A stretch of DNA of 6,141 nucleotides from Coriobacteriales bacterium (GTDB taxonomy: Bacteria > Actinomycetota > Coriobacteriia > Coriobacteriales > UBA8131). The stretch lies in assembly GCA_031276475.1 (NCBI GenBank), contig JAISMZ010000064.1:1-6141 (forward strand), read 5' to 3'. This document shows positions 1 through 4,896 of the stretch, one piece after another. Position 1 is the first letter of the stretch; every line of letters begins with the position of its first letter. The position numbers and the translations under genes were made by a program. Below the pieces are notes generated by a model. The model did no database searches, was not told the DNA's origin, and saw only the letters and a list, made by a program, of their open reading frames with translations.

Positions 1-378
1 GTTCTGAAAGAGGTTATAGGTACCACCGTAAATATATTTGTCGGAGACAATATGGTCGCCAGAACGAGCGATGTTTTGCACGGCGTAGGTGACGGCCGCA
101 GCGCCGGAAGAGACCGCCAGAGCCGCGACTCCGCCCTCGAGTGCCGCGATGCGCTGCTCAAAGACATCGGAGGTGGGATTCATGATTCGAGAATAGATGT
201 TGCCCGGCTCTGCGAGGGCAAAGCGCCCGGCGCCAGAGGCCGCACTGGGAAAGACGTAGGATGTGGTCTGGTAGATGGGCACCGCGCGGGCGTCGGTGGC
301 CGAATCGGGAGCCTCCTGGCCGATGTGGATCTGCTTGGTCTCGAAAGACCACTTGGAGGTGTCGGTTACATTTGCCAT
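1..378 (-). CDS. metY: O-acetylhomoserine sulfhydrylase (MetY-type), N-terminal 126 codons, truncated by window edge
   Basis: PLP-dependent enzyme of the Cys/Met metabolism family that makes homocysteine from O-acetylhomoserine and sulfide in the cytoplasm (role known for the family). What is visible is the conserved N-terminus: ETKQIHIGQE at 13-22, AVPIYQTTSYVF at 32-43, NIYSRIMNPTSDVFE at 60-74, the glycine/serine phosphate-binding stretch LEGGVAALAVSSGAAA at 80-95, and DKYIYGGTYNLF at 113-125. Family members are about 425-430 residues, so some 300 residues, including the PLP lysine, lie beyond the left edge. The ATG at 376-378 is preceded by AGAAAGGA (389-396) at a good distance. A cystathionine gamma-synthase or gamma-lyase is the main alternative, but the IHIGQE and YSRIMNPT forms favour MetY. 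It sits downstream of arsM, separated by a long leader, and is probably transcribed separately. Confidence 0.9.
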   Translation of the reverse strand, partial: MANVTDTSKWSFETKQIHIGQEAPDSATDARAVPIYQTTSYVFPSAASGAGRFALAEPGNIYSRIMNPTSDVFEQRIAALEGGVAALAVSSGAAAVTYAVQNIARSGDHIVSDKYIYGGTYNLFQN

Positions 379-446
379 TTTGCTTGGTTCCTTTCTGGTT
401 AGTTGGTCTTGGTTGGCTGTTTGCTGCCGACCTGGTTGGCTGCTGC

Positions 447-473
447 TTGCGGCCTGCGGTTTGCGGCCTGCGG
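447..473. repeat. Perfect 13-nt tandem direct repeat in metY leader
   Basis: The 13-mer TTGCGGCCTGCGG occurs at 447-459 and again at 461-473 (period 14), followed by further degenerate units (GCTGCGGGC) to about 482. The stretch is far more GC-rich and repetitive than the surrounding leader and lies about 70 nt upstream of the metY start codon. Its role is unknown. It resembles in character the GC-rich repeats at the arsS/arsM and ACT/paaK junctions. Confidence 0.85.
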
Positions 474-506
474 GCTGCGGGCAGTCAACCAGATCGCCGG
501 CACTCG

Positions 507-530
507 AAAAAAAGTGAGAGAAGGACTCTT
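507..530 (-). terminator. Weak candidate intrinsic terminator in metY leader
   Basis: On the minus strand, AGAG-TCCTT-CTCT (529-517) forms a 4-bp stem and is followed three bases later by seven Ts (513-507). The stem is short and not GC-rich, and it competes with GACT/AGTC pairing at 526-539. On its own it would be a poor terminator, but it is the only T tract after a hairpin in the leader, so it is the natural candidate for an attenuation site. Confidence 0.25.
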
Positions 531-556
531 GCAAAGTCGCGTATTGTGTTGATGCG

Positions 557-767
557 ATAAGCAGGGACGTACCGAGATCATAAACCCGTCGGGAAACCGC
601 CAGCGAACAAAAATGACGGGTGGACGGTATCAGGTTGTAACAAGGGACTTGCGTAACTGCTTATGCGGACACAGCCGAGTAGACGCACGCTCTGCAAGAG
701 AGGCGGAGGCGTTAGCGGTACATTCGTCCGTTCATCAGGTTGGTAACCTGTAGTTGTACAAAAGCAG
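557..767 (-). promoter_or_regulatory. Three-arm mutually exclusive pairing in metY leader
   Basis: On the minus-strand RNA a central arm AUAAGCAG (664-657) can pair with an upstream CUGCUU (767-762, 6 bp) or with a downstream CUGCUUAU (564-557, 8 bp perfect). The first pairing would close a domain of about 110 nt that contains the leader peptide and its internal hairpin. The second would form instead when the upstream arm is unavailable, for example covered by a ribosome. This geometry is typical of attenuators and riboswitch expression platforms. Arm lengths are modest, so chance is not excluded. Confidence 0.4.
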
Positions 768-774
768 CGGGCAC
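712..774 (-). CDS. Putative 20-residue leader peptide upstream of metY
   Basis: A GTG start at 772-774 is preceded by a perfect AAGGAG (780-785) at a 5-nt spacing, inside a transcript whose predicted start is only about 15 nt further upstream. The frame runs 20 codons to TAA at 712-714 and gives MPAAFVQLQV followed by TNLMNGRMYR. Met codons fall at positions 14 and 18, close to the stop. The upstream arm of the switchable helix (762-767) overlaps codons 3-5, and the CAGGTT/AACCTG hairpin overlaps codons 9-13, so ribosome position would directly affect RNA folding. It has no recognisable domain. A regulatory leader peptide tuned to methionine supply is an inference from codon content and position. 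No homologue is known to me. Confidence 0.45.
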   Translation of the reverse strand: MPAAFVQLQVTNLMNGRMYR

Positions 775-779
775 AAAAA

Positions 780-785
780 CTCCTT
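780..785 (-). promoter_or_regulatory. Shine-Dalgarno of the leader peptide
   Basis: AAGGAG on the minus strand, five Ts before a GTG at 774. It is as strong as the ribosome sites of the real genes here, although no known gene follows. This is the main evidence that the short frame is translated. Confidence 0.5.
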
Positions 786-802
786 AGACGCAATATGATG
801 AA

Positions 803-814
803 GGTAATCTTACC
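803..814. promoter_or_regulatory. Palindrome over the metY promoter -10, candidate operator
   Basis: GGTAA-TC-TTACC is a perfect 5+2+5 inverted repeat at 803-814. It covers the predicted -10 hexamer (807-812) of the metY promoter, where a bound repressor would block RNA polymerase. No matching regulator gene is in the window. Confidence 0.35.
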
Positions 815-834
815 GATTTGCTGGAGTTTGTCAA
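807..834 (-). promoter_or_regulatory. Predicted sigma-70-type promoter for metY unit
   Basis: A consensus -35 TTGACA (829-834) is followed after 16 nt by TAAGAT (807-812) as the -10, reading on the minus strand. Transcription would start near 800. The TGA of the -35 hexamer is itself the arsM stop codon (831-833), so metY is expected to have its own promoter immediately behind arsM, with some read-through also possible. Confidence 0.55.
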
Positions 835-1754
835 GCGGACGCAGCGCGAAGCGGTGGACGGTGGGCGCAGATCACGCAGCCGGCCATCGCGCTGTCGGCA
901 GCCTCAATACCAATCTGCATCAGCTCGGCCTGCCGCTCGGTACGCCGAGCCTTCAGCTCCAGGCGGTCGCGATGGTAAGCATCGATGGCATTGAAGGTGA
1001 CGTCTGCAAAGCCGAGCGCCCGCAGCTGCCTCTCGTATTCCGAACGCAGGAGCACGCCGCTGGTGCAGCCCAGAAAGGCTGCCAGCTGTTGGGCGGCGGG
1101 CTCGGGCAGCGCTCGCAGGGCGATGATGTCGGCCACCACGAAACGCCCGCCAGGCCGCAGCACCCGGAAGGCCTCGCGCAGCACCGCAGGCTTATCTGGG
1201 GAAAGGTTGATCACGCAGTTGGATATCACCAGATCAAAGCTCGCGCTGGCAAAGGGCAGCTCCTCGATGTAGCCCTGTACGTAGCGAACATTGGTAAAGC
1301 CAGCCTCGCGTGCGCTGTTGCGGGCCAGGTCCAGCATCTCCGGCGTCATGTCCAGCCCCACGACCTCGCCGCCCTCACCCACCTCGCGGGCGGCCAACAG
1401 ACAGTCGATGCCGGCTCCACAGCCCAGGTCGAGTACGCGCTCGCCACTTTTGAGGTGAGCAAAGCTGTGGGGGTCGGCGCAGCCTCGCGAGGCGCTGAGC
1501 ACCTCCAACGGCAGATCTGCTATCGCGGCGGCGTCATAGAACTTCGGCGATCTGCTCGGACAGCAGCTGGTGGGACGCGCCGAACGCGCCACCTCTGCGT
1601 AATGCCTGCCTACCACCTCGTGCACATCGCGTGCCTCACCAGCCGCCGGCTCGCCGCCAGCCGCCAGTGTCTCATTTTCATCGGCTATAGCCGGCTCGCC
1701 GCCTGCTGCCAGCTCGCCGCCCGCCGTCTGCACCTCGCGCCCGCCCCTGCCCAT
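831..1754 (-). CDS. arsM: Arsenite S-adenosylmethionine methyltransferase of the arsenosugar pathway (ArsM)
   Basis: Cytoplasmic class I methyltransferase of 307 residues that transfers methyl groups from SAM to arsenite (family knowledge). The SAM-binding motif I is VLDLGCGAGID (107-117), followed by the acidic-loop motif GLDMTPEMLDLAR (133-145) and the family signature SNCVINLSPDK (178-188). The arsenic-binding cysteines known from algal ArsM have counterparts: C64/C65, C92 (in GCADP), C180 and C230 (in GCTSGVL). An extra CxxC lies at 293-296. The ATG at 1752-1754 overlaps the arsS stop in TGATG, with a weak GAGG ahead of it. The first 42 residues are AAGGE-type low-complexity repeats outside the family domain. 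An alternative GTG at 1623-1625, with GTGAGG (1634-1639) 8 nt upstream, would start just before the conserved part (HEVVGRHYAEVA). Function is secure; the start is less so. Confidence 0.88.
   Translation of the reverse strand: MGRGGREVQTAGGELAAGGEPAIADENETLAAGGEPAAGEARDVHEVVGRHYAEVARSARPTSCCPSRSPKFYDAAAIADLPLEVLSASRGCADPHSFAHLKSGERVLDLGCGAGIDCLLAAREVGEGGEVVGLDMTPEMLDLARNSAREAGFTNVRYVQGYIEELPFASASFDLVISNCVINLSPDKPAVLREAFRVLRPGGRFVVADIIALRALPEPAAQQLAAFLGCTSGVLLRSEYERQLRALGFADVTFNAIDAYHRDRLELKARRTERQAELMQIGIEAADSAMAGCVICAHRPPLRAASA
1645..1728. repeat. Three in-frame 21-nt GC-rich repeats at arsS/arsM junction
   Basis: Related 21-nt units start at 1645, 1690 and 1708, each built around a core GCTCGCCGCC on the plus strand. 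Units one and two differ at only two positions. Offsets of 45 and 18 nt keep the arsM frame, and the copies encode Ala/Gly/Glu repeats (AAGGE-type) in residues about 9-37 of the longest ArsM reading. Confidence 0.8.
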
Positions 1755-2755
1755 CAGGCCTCGCAGACCAGCGAGCCACCGCAGCTCGATCCGCTGCCCG
1801 CCGTGCAGGTGTAGCAACCGCCGTTCAGGCGTATTGCACGCGCGGCAAGCGGATGGCCTTTGAGCTCGGAGATGTTGCCAAAGTCGCCACCGGCCTCGAG
1901 CCCAAGGACGTGATTCATCTCACAGTCGTATAATCTACCGTCGTAATCGACGTTCAACTGGCTGCGGCACATCATCGCGGCCACAGTGTCGGGATTAAAA
2001 CTCTCAGCAAGCAGGGTCAGGTAGTCGTCCAGCTCATCTGCGGCCAAAAGCCGACTGCGAAAGCGCCCGAGTGGCGTATTGGCCAGGCAGAACAGGCTGT
2101 TAAAGACAAGGCCCTGCTTCTTGCCCAGCAAGTCCCTGTAGTCCTGCTCCAACGCGCCCTGCGCGCCGGGCAGATAGGCGCCCATCGGATTGTAGACCAG
2201 ATTCAGCTCCAGCTCTGGGTCGCTGCCATAGCCAGCGGCGTTGAGCACTCTCAAGCCAGCGAGGATCCGCTGATAGTTGCCGGCACCGCGCTGAGAATCA
2301 ACGTTTTCCTCGGTATAACAGGGCAACGAGACGATGGCTGTCACTTTATTCTCTTTAAAAGTATCCACAAGATGCGCATACTCGGGCTCCACGAGCAGGG
2401 CCGCATTGCTACGCACCATCACAGCACCGAGTTTTGCCCCTTCACTCACCAGCCAGGCAAGCTCGGGATTCAGTTCCGGGGCGCCGCCGGTAATGTCCAG
2501 AGTGGTAAAACCGTTCTCGGCAAATACCTGAAGACAATCGCTCATCACCTGCCTGCTCATGATCTCCGTGCGCTGCGGTGACGACTCCAAAAAACAATGC
2601 CCGCAGGCAAAATTGCAAGCGTAACCAACGTTTACCTGCATCGTCGCGAGCTGCTCGTTTGTCCAGCCCAAAGCCGGATCGGGGAGCTTGCTGGCGAACT
2701 CCGGTATTCCCAATCTAACAAAGGGCTGGTTGAATTCCTGAACGGTGATGGGCAT
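1754..2755 (-). CDS. arsS: Arsenosugar biosynthesis radical SAM protein (ArsS), all-cysteine form
   Basis: A 333-residue radical SAM enzyme. C47, C51 and C54 form the CX3CX2C motif (YACNFACGHC) that binds the SAM-cleaving 4Fe-4S cluster, and DITGGAPELNP (87-97) is the SAM-binding glycine motif in the form seen in ArsS. The C-terminal Cys-rich domain (DUF3641 type) is present: C263, LNVDYDGRLYDCEMN (267-281), then C314, C317 and C325 in CYTCTAGSGSSCGGS. In the known pathway ArsS uses the adenosyl group of SAM on the dimethylarsenic product of ArsM to give the nucleoside precursor of arsenosugars. Some family members are selenoproteins; no in-frame UGA is present here. The ATG at 2753-2755 has AAGGAG (2761-2766) 5 nt upstream. 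It overlaps arsM (TGATG), so the pair is co-translated. Confidence in the family is high; the product in this organism is inferred. Confidence 0.9.
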   Translation of the reverse strand: MPITVQEFNQPFVRLGIPEFASKLPDPALGWTNEQLATMQVNVGYACNFACGHCFLESSPQRTEIMSRQVMSDCLQVFAENGFTTLDITGGAPELNPELAWLVSEGAKLGAVMVRSNAALLVEPEYAHLVDTFKENKVTAIVSLPCYTEENVDSQRGAGNYQRILAGLRVLNAAGYGSDPELELNLVYNPMGAYLPGAQGALEQDYRDLLGKKQGLVFNSLFCLANTPLGRFRSRLLAADELDDYLTLLAESFNPDTVAAMMCRSQLNVDYDGRLYDCEMNHVLGLEAGGDFGNISELKGHPLAARAIRLNGGCYTCTAGSGSSCGGSLVCEA

Positions 2756-2799
2756 TGGGTCTCCTTGGGCATAAGCGGTAACTACGGGGCTTCTGACAC

Positions 2800-2828
2800 A
2801 GTATAGCCCATCTAGTAGATAGACACAA
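2800..2828 (-). promoter_or_regulatory. Predicted promoter of the arsS-arsM operon
   Basis: On the minus strand the -10 TATACT (2800-2805) matches five of six consensus bases and is spaced 17 nt from a weak -35 TTGTGT (2823-2828). Transcription would begin near 2793, giving a leader of about 38 nt to the arsS ATG. The weak -35 suggests an activator or a regulated promoter. Confidence 0.5.
2810..2820. promoter_or_regulatory. Palindrome in the arsS promoter spacer, candidate operator
   Basis: ATCTA-G-TAGAT, a perfect 5+1+5 inverted repeat, lies between the -35 and -10 of the arsS promoter. This is the position expected for a repressor site. Whether an arsenic sensor such as ArsR binds it cannot be told, since no regulator gene is in the window and the sequence is not a known ArsR box to me. 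Confidence 0.35.
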
Positions 2829-2857
2829 TTATTTACGTTTTGGATAACTAAAAGTGC

Positions 2858-4219
2858 TCACCGCCGCCGGTCCTCCACGTGCCGAGCCTTACCCGGTGTG
2901 CGCTCGATGCTGCCCGGTTCAAGCAGCTTGACCGCGACGCTGACCTGCAAGGTGTGGTGGAGCTTCTCGGCAACACGGGCCCTGAAGGCCTCCAACTCCG
3001 CAAAGCTGTCGGTAAAGCCGGCGGGCAGAAGCTCCAGCTCCAACGTCAGACGGTCCAGGCCGCTGTCGTTGTCCACCACCAGACGATAATGCGGGCTGGC
3101 GCTGGGAATCGTTTGCAGCACATCCTCAAACTGACTGGGAAAGACGTTGGTGCCACGAATGATCAGCATGTCGTCGGAGCGGCTGCGCACCTTGGCCATC
3201 CGGGCAGTGGTGCGACCGCAGGCGCACGGGGCGGTAGTCACCCGCGTCAGGTCGTGAGTACGGTAACGCAGCACGGGAAAGGCCTGTTTATTAAGTGGCG
3301 TTAACACCAGCTCACCCTCGGCGCCCTCGGGAAGCACCGCGCCGGTCTGCGGGTCAATAACCTCCCAGTAAAAATGATCCTCAACGATGTGCTGCTGGTC
3401 ACGTGCGGCCAGACACTCGCCGGAGACACCAGGCCCCATCACCTCGGTAAGCCCGTAGTTATCGGTGCAGATGATCCGCATCCGGCTCTCAATCTCCTGC
3501 TTCAGCTTGGGCGGACAGGGCTCTCCGCCAAACAGCCCAACCCGAAGCGTGGAGGCCTGCCAGTCAAAGCCGGCCTTCTCCCCCACCTCGCAGATATGCA
3601 TCGCGTAGGAGGGCGTGGCCACCAAAACGGTGGTGCCGTAGTCGGCGATCATCATCAGGTGACGCTCGGTGTTGCCGGAGCCGGCGGGAATCATCATGCA
3701 GCCCAGGCCCTCGGCGCCGTAATGCAGGCCAAAGCCGCCGGTGAACATCCCGTAGCCAAAAGCCATTTGCACGCGGTCGCCCGGCACCACGCCGGCCATC
3801 TGCATGATGCTCATGATGCAGGAGCGCCACTGCTCAAGGTCGTGCTGGTTGTAGCCGACGACTATCGGCTTGCCGGTGGTGCCGCTGGAAGCATGCAGCC
3901 GAACGACCTCATCCAACGGCACCGCAAACAGGCCGTACGGATAGGTGTCGCGCAGCGCACTCTTCTCGGTAAAGGGCAGCTGATGGATGTCGGCCAGTTC
4001 GCGCAAATCCCCCGGCTGAAAGCCGATTGCATTCAGCCGCTCGCGATACCACGGCACCCGCGCGTACGTCCAGGCGACCTGCTCGCGCAACAGCGTCAAC
4101 TGCAACGCGGCAATCTCATCGCGAGAGGCAGTTTCGCGCTCGGGGTTGTAAATCGGGCCAAAAGGGCCGCCGGGGGAGCCGGTTTTTACCTGTGGATCAG
4201 GGCGGGCGGGAATGCTCAC
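2858..4219 (-). CDS. paaK: Phenylacetate-CoA ligase family AMP-forming acyl-CoA synthetase
   Basis: A 453-residue ATP-dependent aryl-acid:CoA ligase (ANL superfamily) that forms an acyl-adenylate and then the CoA thioester. Visible motifs in order: the P-loop LHASSGTTGKPIVVGY (108-123), FGYGMFTGGFGLHYG (154-168), FGGEPC (230-235), the adenylate motif DNYGLTEVMGPGV (253-265), GELVLTPL (302-309), RYRTHDLT (318-325), CACGR (332-336, typical of PaaK), the hinge SDDMLIIRGTNVFPSQFED (348-366), and the catalytic lysine K444 in PGKARHV. Length is slightly above the usual 430-440 because of a Pro/Gly-rich N-terminus of about 20 residues. The start is GTG (4217-4219), overlapping the stop of the ACT gene in GTGA with no clear ribosome site, so translation is probably coupled. 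In anaerobes such ligases often accompany indolepyruvate ferredoxin oxidoreductase and activate aryl acids from aromatic amino acids. That enzyme is not in this window, so the substrate is not proven. Confidence 0.92.
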   Translation of the reverse strand: MSIPARPDPQVKTGSPGGPFGPIYNPERETASRDEIAALQLTLLREQVAWTYARVPWYRERLNAIGFQPGDLRELADIHQLPFTEKSALRDTYPYGLFAVPLDEVVRLHASSGTTGKPIVVGYNQHDLEQWRSCIMSIMQMAGVVPGDRVQMAFGYGMFTGGFGLHYGAEGLGCMMIPAGSGNTERHLMMIADYGTTVLVATPSYAMHICEVGEKAGFDWQASTLRVGLFGGEPCPPKLKQEIESRMRIICTDNYGLTEVMGPGVSGECLAARDQQHIVEDHFYWEVIDPQTGAVLPEGAEGELVLTPLNKQAFPVLRYRTHDLTRVTTAPCACGRTTARMAKVRSRSDDMLIIRGTNVFPSQFEDVLQTIPSASPHYRLVVDNDSGLDRLTLELELLPAGFTDSFAELEAFRARVAEKLHHTLQVSVAVKLLEPGSIERTPGKARHVEDRRR

Positions 4220-4857
4220 CGTGCACCGCCTGCCGCAGCAGCAACGCCGCTGCCCACCGCCGTGCCGCCATCGGCAGTCGCCGCATCGCTCGCGCCCGCC
4301 TTGCCGACGTCACTGTTCGCCGTCGCGCCGGCGACGCCTGTCGTTGTCGCACCACCCGCGCCCACGCCCGCCGCAGCGCCTGCTGCCGCGCCGCCCGCTG
4401 CTGTCGCCACATCACTTGCACCCGCAGCGCCGCCCGCCACCCGCAGCGCGGCGATCTCGGCCTGCTCCACCAGACGCAGCGGCTGCGCGGCCAGCTGGGC
4501 AGCCGCAGTCTCGTTATTAGCCACCTTTAACACCACATAGGTAGAGACCAGCGAGTACGCGTAATCGATGTTCACACCGGCGGATGCAAACAGCGACAGT
4601 ACGCGGGCCAACTCGCCGGGGCGGTCGACCAACTCCACACAGAGGACTTCGCTGGTCTGGGCGATGAAGCCGTCCTCCTCCAAAGCCAAACGAGCGACCT
4701 CCGGCTTGTCCACGACGATTCGGGCGATGCCAAACTGCCCCGTGTCCGCAAGCGAGAAACCGCGAATGCTCGCACCGGCCTTCTCCAAAACAGCCGTTAC
4801 GCGTCCGGCATGGCCGGTGTCGTTTTCGAGGAACACACTCAACTGTTTAATTGGCAC
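4216..4857 (-). CDS. Tandem ACT-domain amino-acid-binding protein with long Ala/Gly-rich tail
   Basis: A 213-residue protein, probably an amino-acid sensor or regulator for the adjacent ligase (role inferred from context). With residue 1 at the GTG at 4855-4857, ACT 1 covers about 1-66 (IKQLSVFLENDTGHAGRV, then IRGFSLADT) and ACT 2 about 70-140 (VLCVELVDRPGELARV, then AGVNIDYAYS). This GTG has GGGAGG (4864-4869) 6 nt upstream. An upstream in-frame GTG at 4894-4896 would add 13 residues (PRPPAQDTGRT) but lacks its own ribosome site. PaaK-linked ACT proteins usually end near 140-145 residues. Here a further 74 residues are almost only Ala, Gly, Thr, Val, Ser and Asp, with an imperfect internal duplication. 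The stop overlaps the paaK start. Confidence 0.82.
   Translation of the reverse strand: MPIKQLSVFLENDTGHAGRVTAVLEKAGASIRGFSLADTGQFGIARIVVDKPEVARLALEEDGFIAQTSEVLCVELVDRPGELARVLSLFASAGVNIDYAYSLVSTYVVLKVANNETAAAQLAAQPLRLVEQAEIAALRVAGGAAGASDVATAAGGAAAGAAAGVGAGGATTTGVAGATANSDVGKAGASDAATADGGTAVGSGVAAAAGGAR
4220..4440. repeat. Low-complexity GC-rich tract encoding the ACT-protein tail
   Basis: The tract is rich in GC triplets and encodes the Ala/Gly tail. It contains an imperfect 13-codon duplication: GASDVATAAGGAA (4384-4422) and GASDAATADGGTA (4258-4296), ten of thirteen residues identical. It also holds a perfect 6-bp hairpin CGTCGC-GCCG-GCGACG (4321-4336). The composition differs sharply from the ACT domains. 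It may have arisen by repeat expansion at the gene junction. Confidence 0.7.
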
Positions 4858-4863
4858 GGCCGT

Positions 4864-4869
4864 CCTCCC
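4864..4869 (-). promoter_or_regulatory. Shine-Dalgarno that decides the ACT-gene start
   Basis: GGGAGG on the minus strand, 6 nt before the GTG at 4855-4857. It favours this start, which also begins exactly at the family-typical PIKQLSVFLEN, over the GTG 39 nt upstream. Confidence 0.75.
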
Positions 4870-4877
4870 GGTATCCT

Positions 4878-4896
4878 GTGCCGGCGGGCGCGGCAC
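4878..4896 (-). other. Perfect 6-bp hairpin between the FHA and ACT genes
   Basis: On the minus strand GTGCCG (4896-4891), a 7-nt loop CGCCCGC, and CGGCAC (4883-4878) form a GC-rich stem in the 51-nt gap after the FHA stop. No T tract follows, so it is not an intrinsic terminator. It lies 8 nt before the ACT-gene ribosome site and could stabilise a processed mRNA end or tune initiation. Confidence 0.45.

Larger units (their letters stand above)
379..800 (-). promoter_or_regulatory. Long 5' leader of metY, structured and of unknown class
   Basis: About 420 nt lie between the predicted transcription start near 800 and the metY ATG at 378. On the minus strand it holds, in order: a Shine-Dalgarno and 20-codon leader peptide (712-785), a perfect hairpin CAGGTT-ACC-AACCTG (736-750), an AAGCAG-type arm that can pair with either of two partners (see the separate entry), the inverted repeat CCCGTC/GACGGG (615-620 with 585-590), a T7 run (507-513) behind a weak 4-bp stem, and a GC-rich tandem repeat (447-473) close to the gene. 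I could not match it to the consensus of S-box, SAM-II, SAH, T-box, TPP, FMN or cobalamin elements. The layout suggests attenuation or a riboswitch, but this is inference. Confidence 0.45.

Noticed and set aside
700..735. GTACCGC in the minus-strand leader, recalling the T-box sequence GGTACCGCG
   Set aside because: Only the last bases match; the AGGGTGG part that pairs with the tRNA end is absent.
690..750. Plus-strand stretch AAGAGAGGCGGAGGC resembling the start of an S-box (SAM-I) riboswitch
   Set aside because: The rest of the S-box core (GGCCC, then UGAAACCCGGCAACC) is missing, and the plus strand has no downstream gene for it to control.
721..760. Hammerhead-ribozyme-like core (CTGATGA followed by GAA, closed by GTACA/TGTAC) on the minus strand
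   Set aside because: There is no room for stem II between CTGATGA and GAA, the usual A after GAA is T, and no proper NUH cleavage site faces it. The resemblance is best explained by chance within the leader peptide frame.
578..793. 71-codon open frame on the minus strand in the metY leader
   Set aside because: It would start at TTG without a ribosome site, has no recognisable domain, and overlaps the better-supported leader peptide in another frame.
1754..1756. TGA at the end of arsS read as selenocysteine, since some ArsS proteins are selenoproteins
   Set aside because: The C-terminal Cys-rich domain is already complete before the TGA, the read-through residues look random and soon meet TAG, and the TGA forms the coupled stop/start with arsM.
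795..1814. Long open frame on the plus strand opposite arsM
   Set aside because: It is the antisense shadow of a clearly conserved GC-rich gene. It has no motif or family resemblance and is explained by codon bias.
2830..2857. Terminator after paaK
   Set aside because: The AT-rich sequence after the stop forms only weak A/T stems without a following T run, so I cannot support one.
3374..4540. 388-codon open frame on the plus strand opposite paaK and the ACT gene
   Set aside because: Antisense shadow. Its Ala/Pro-rich end is simply the reverse of the Ala/Gly tail tract, and the conserved ANL and ACT motifs are all on the minus strand.
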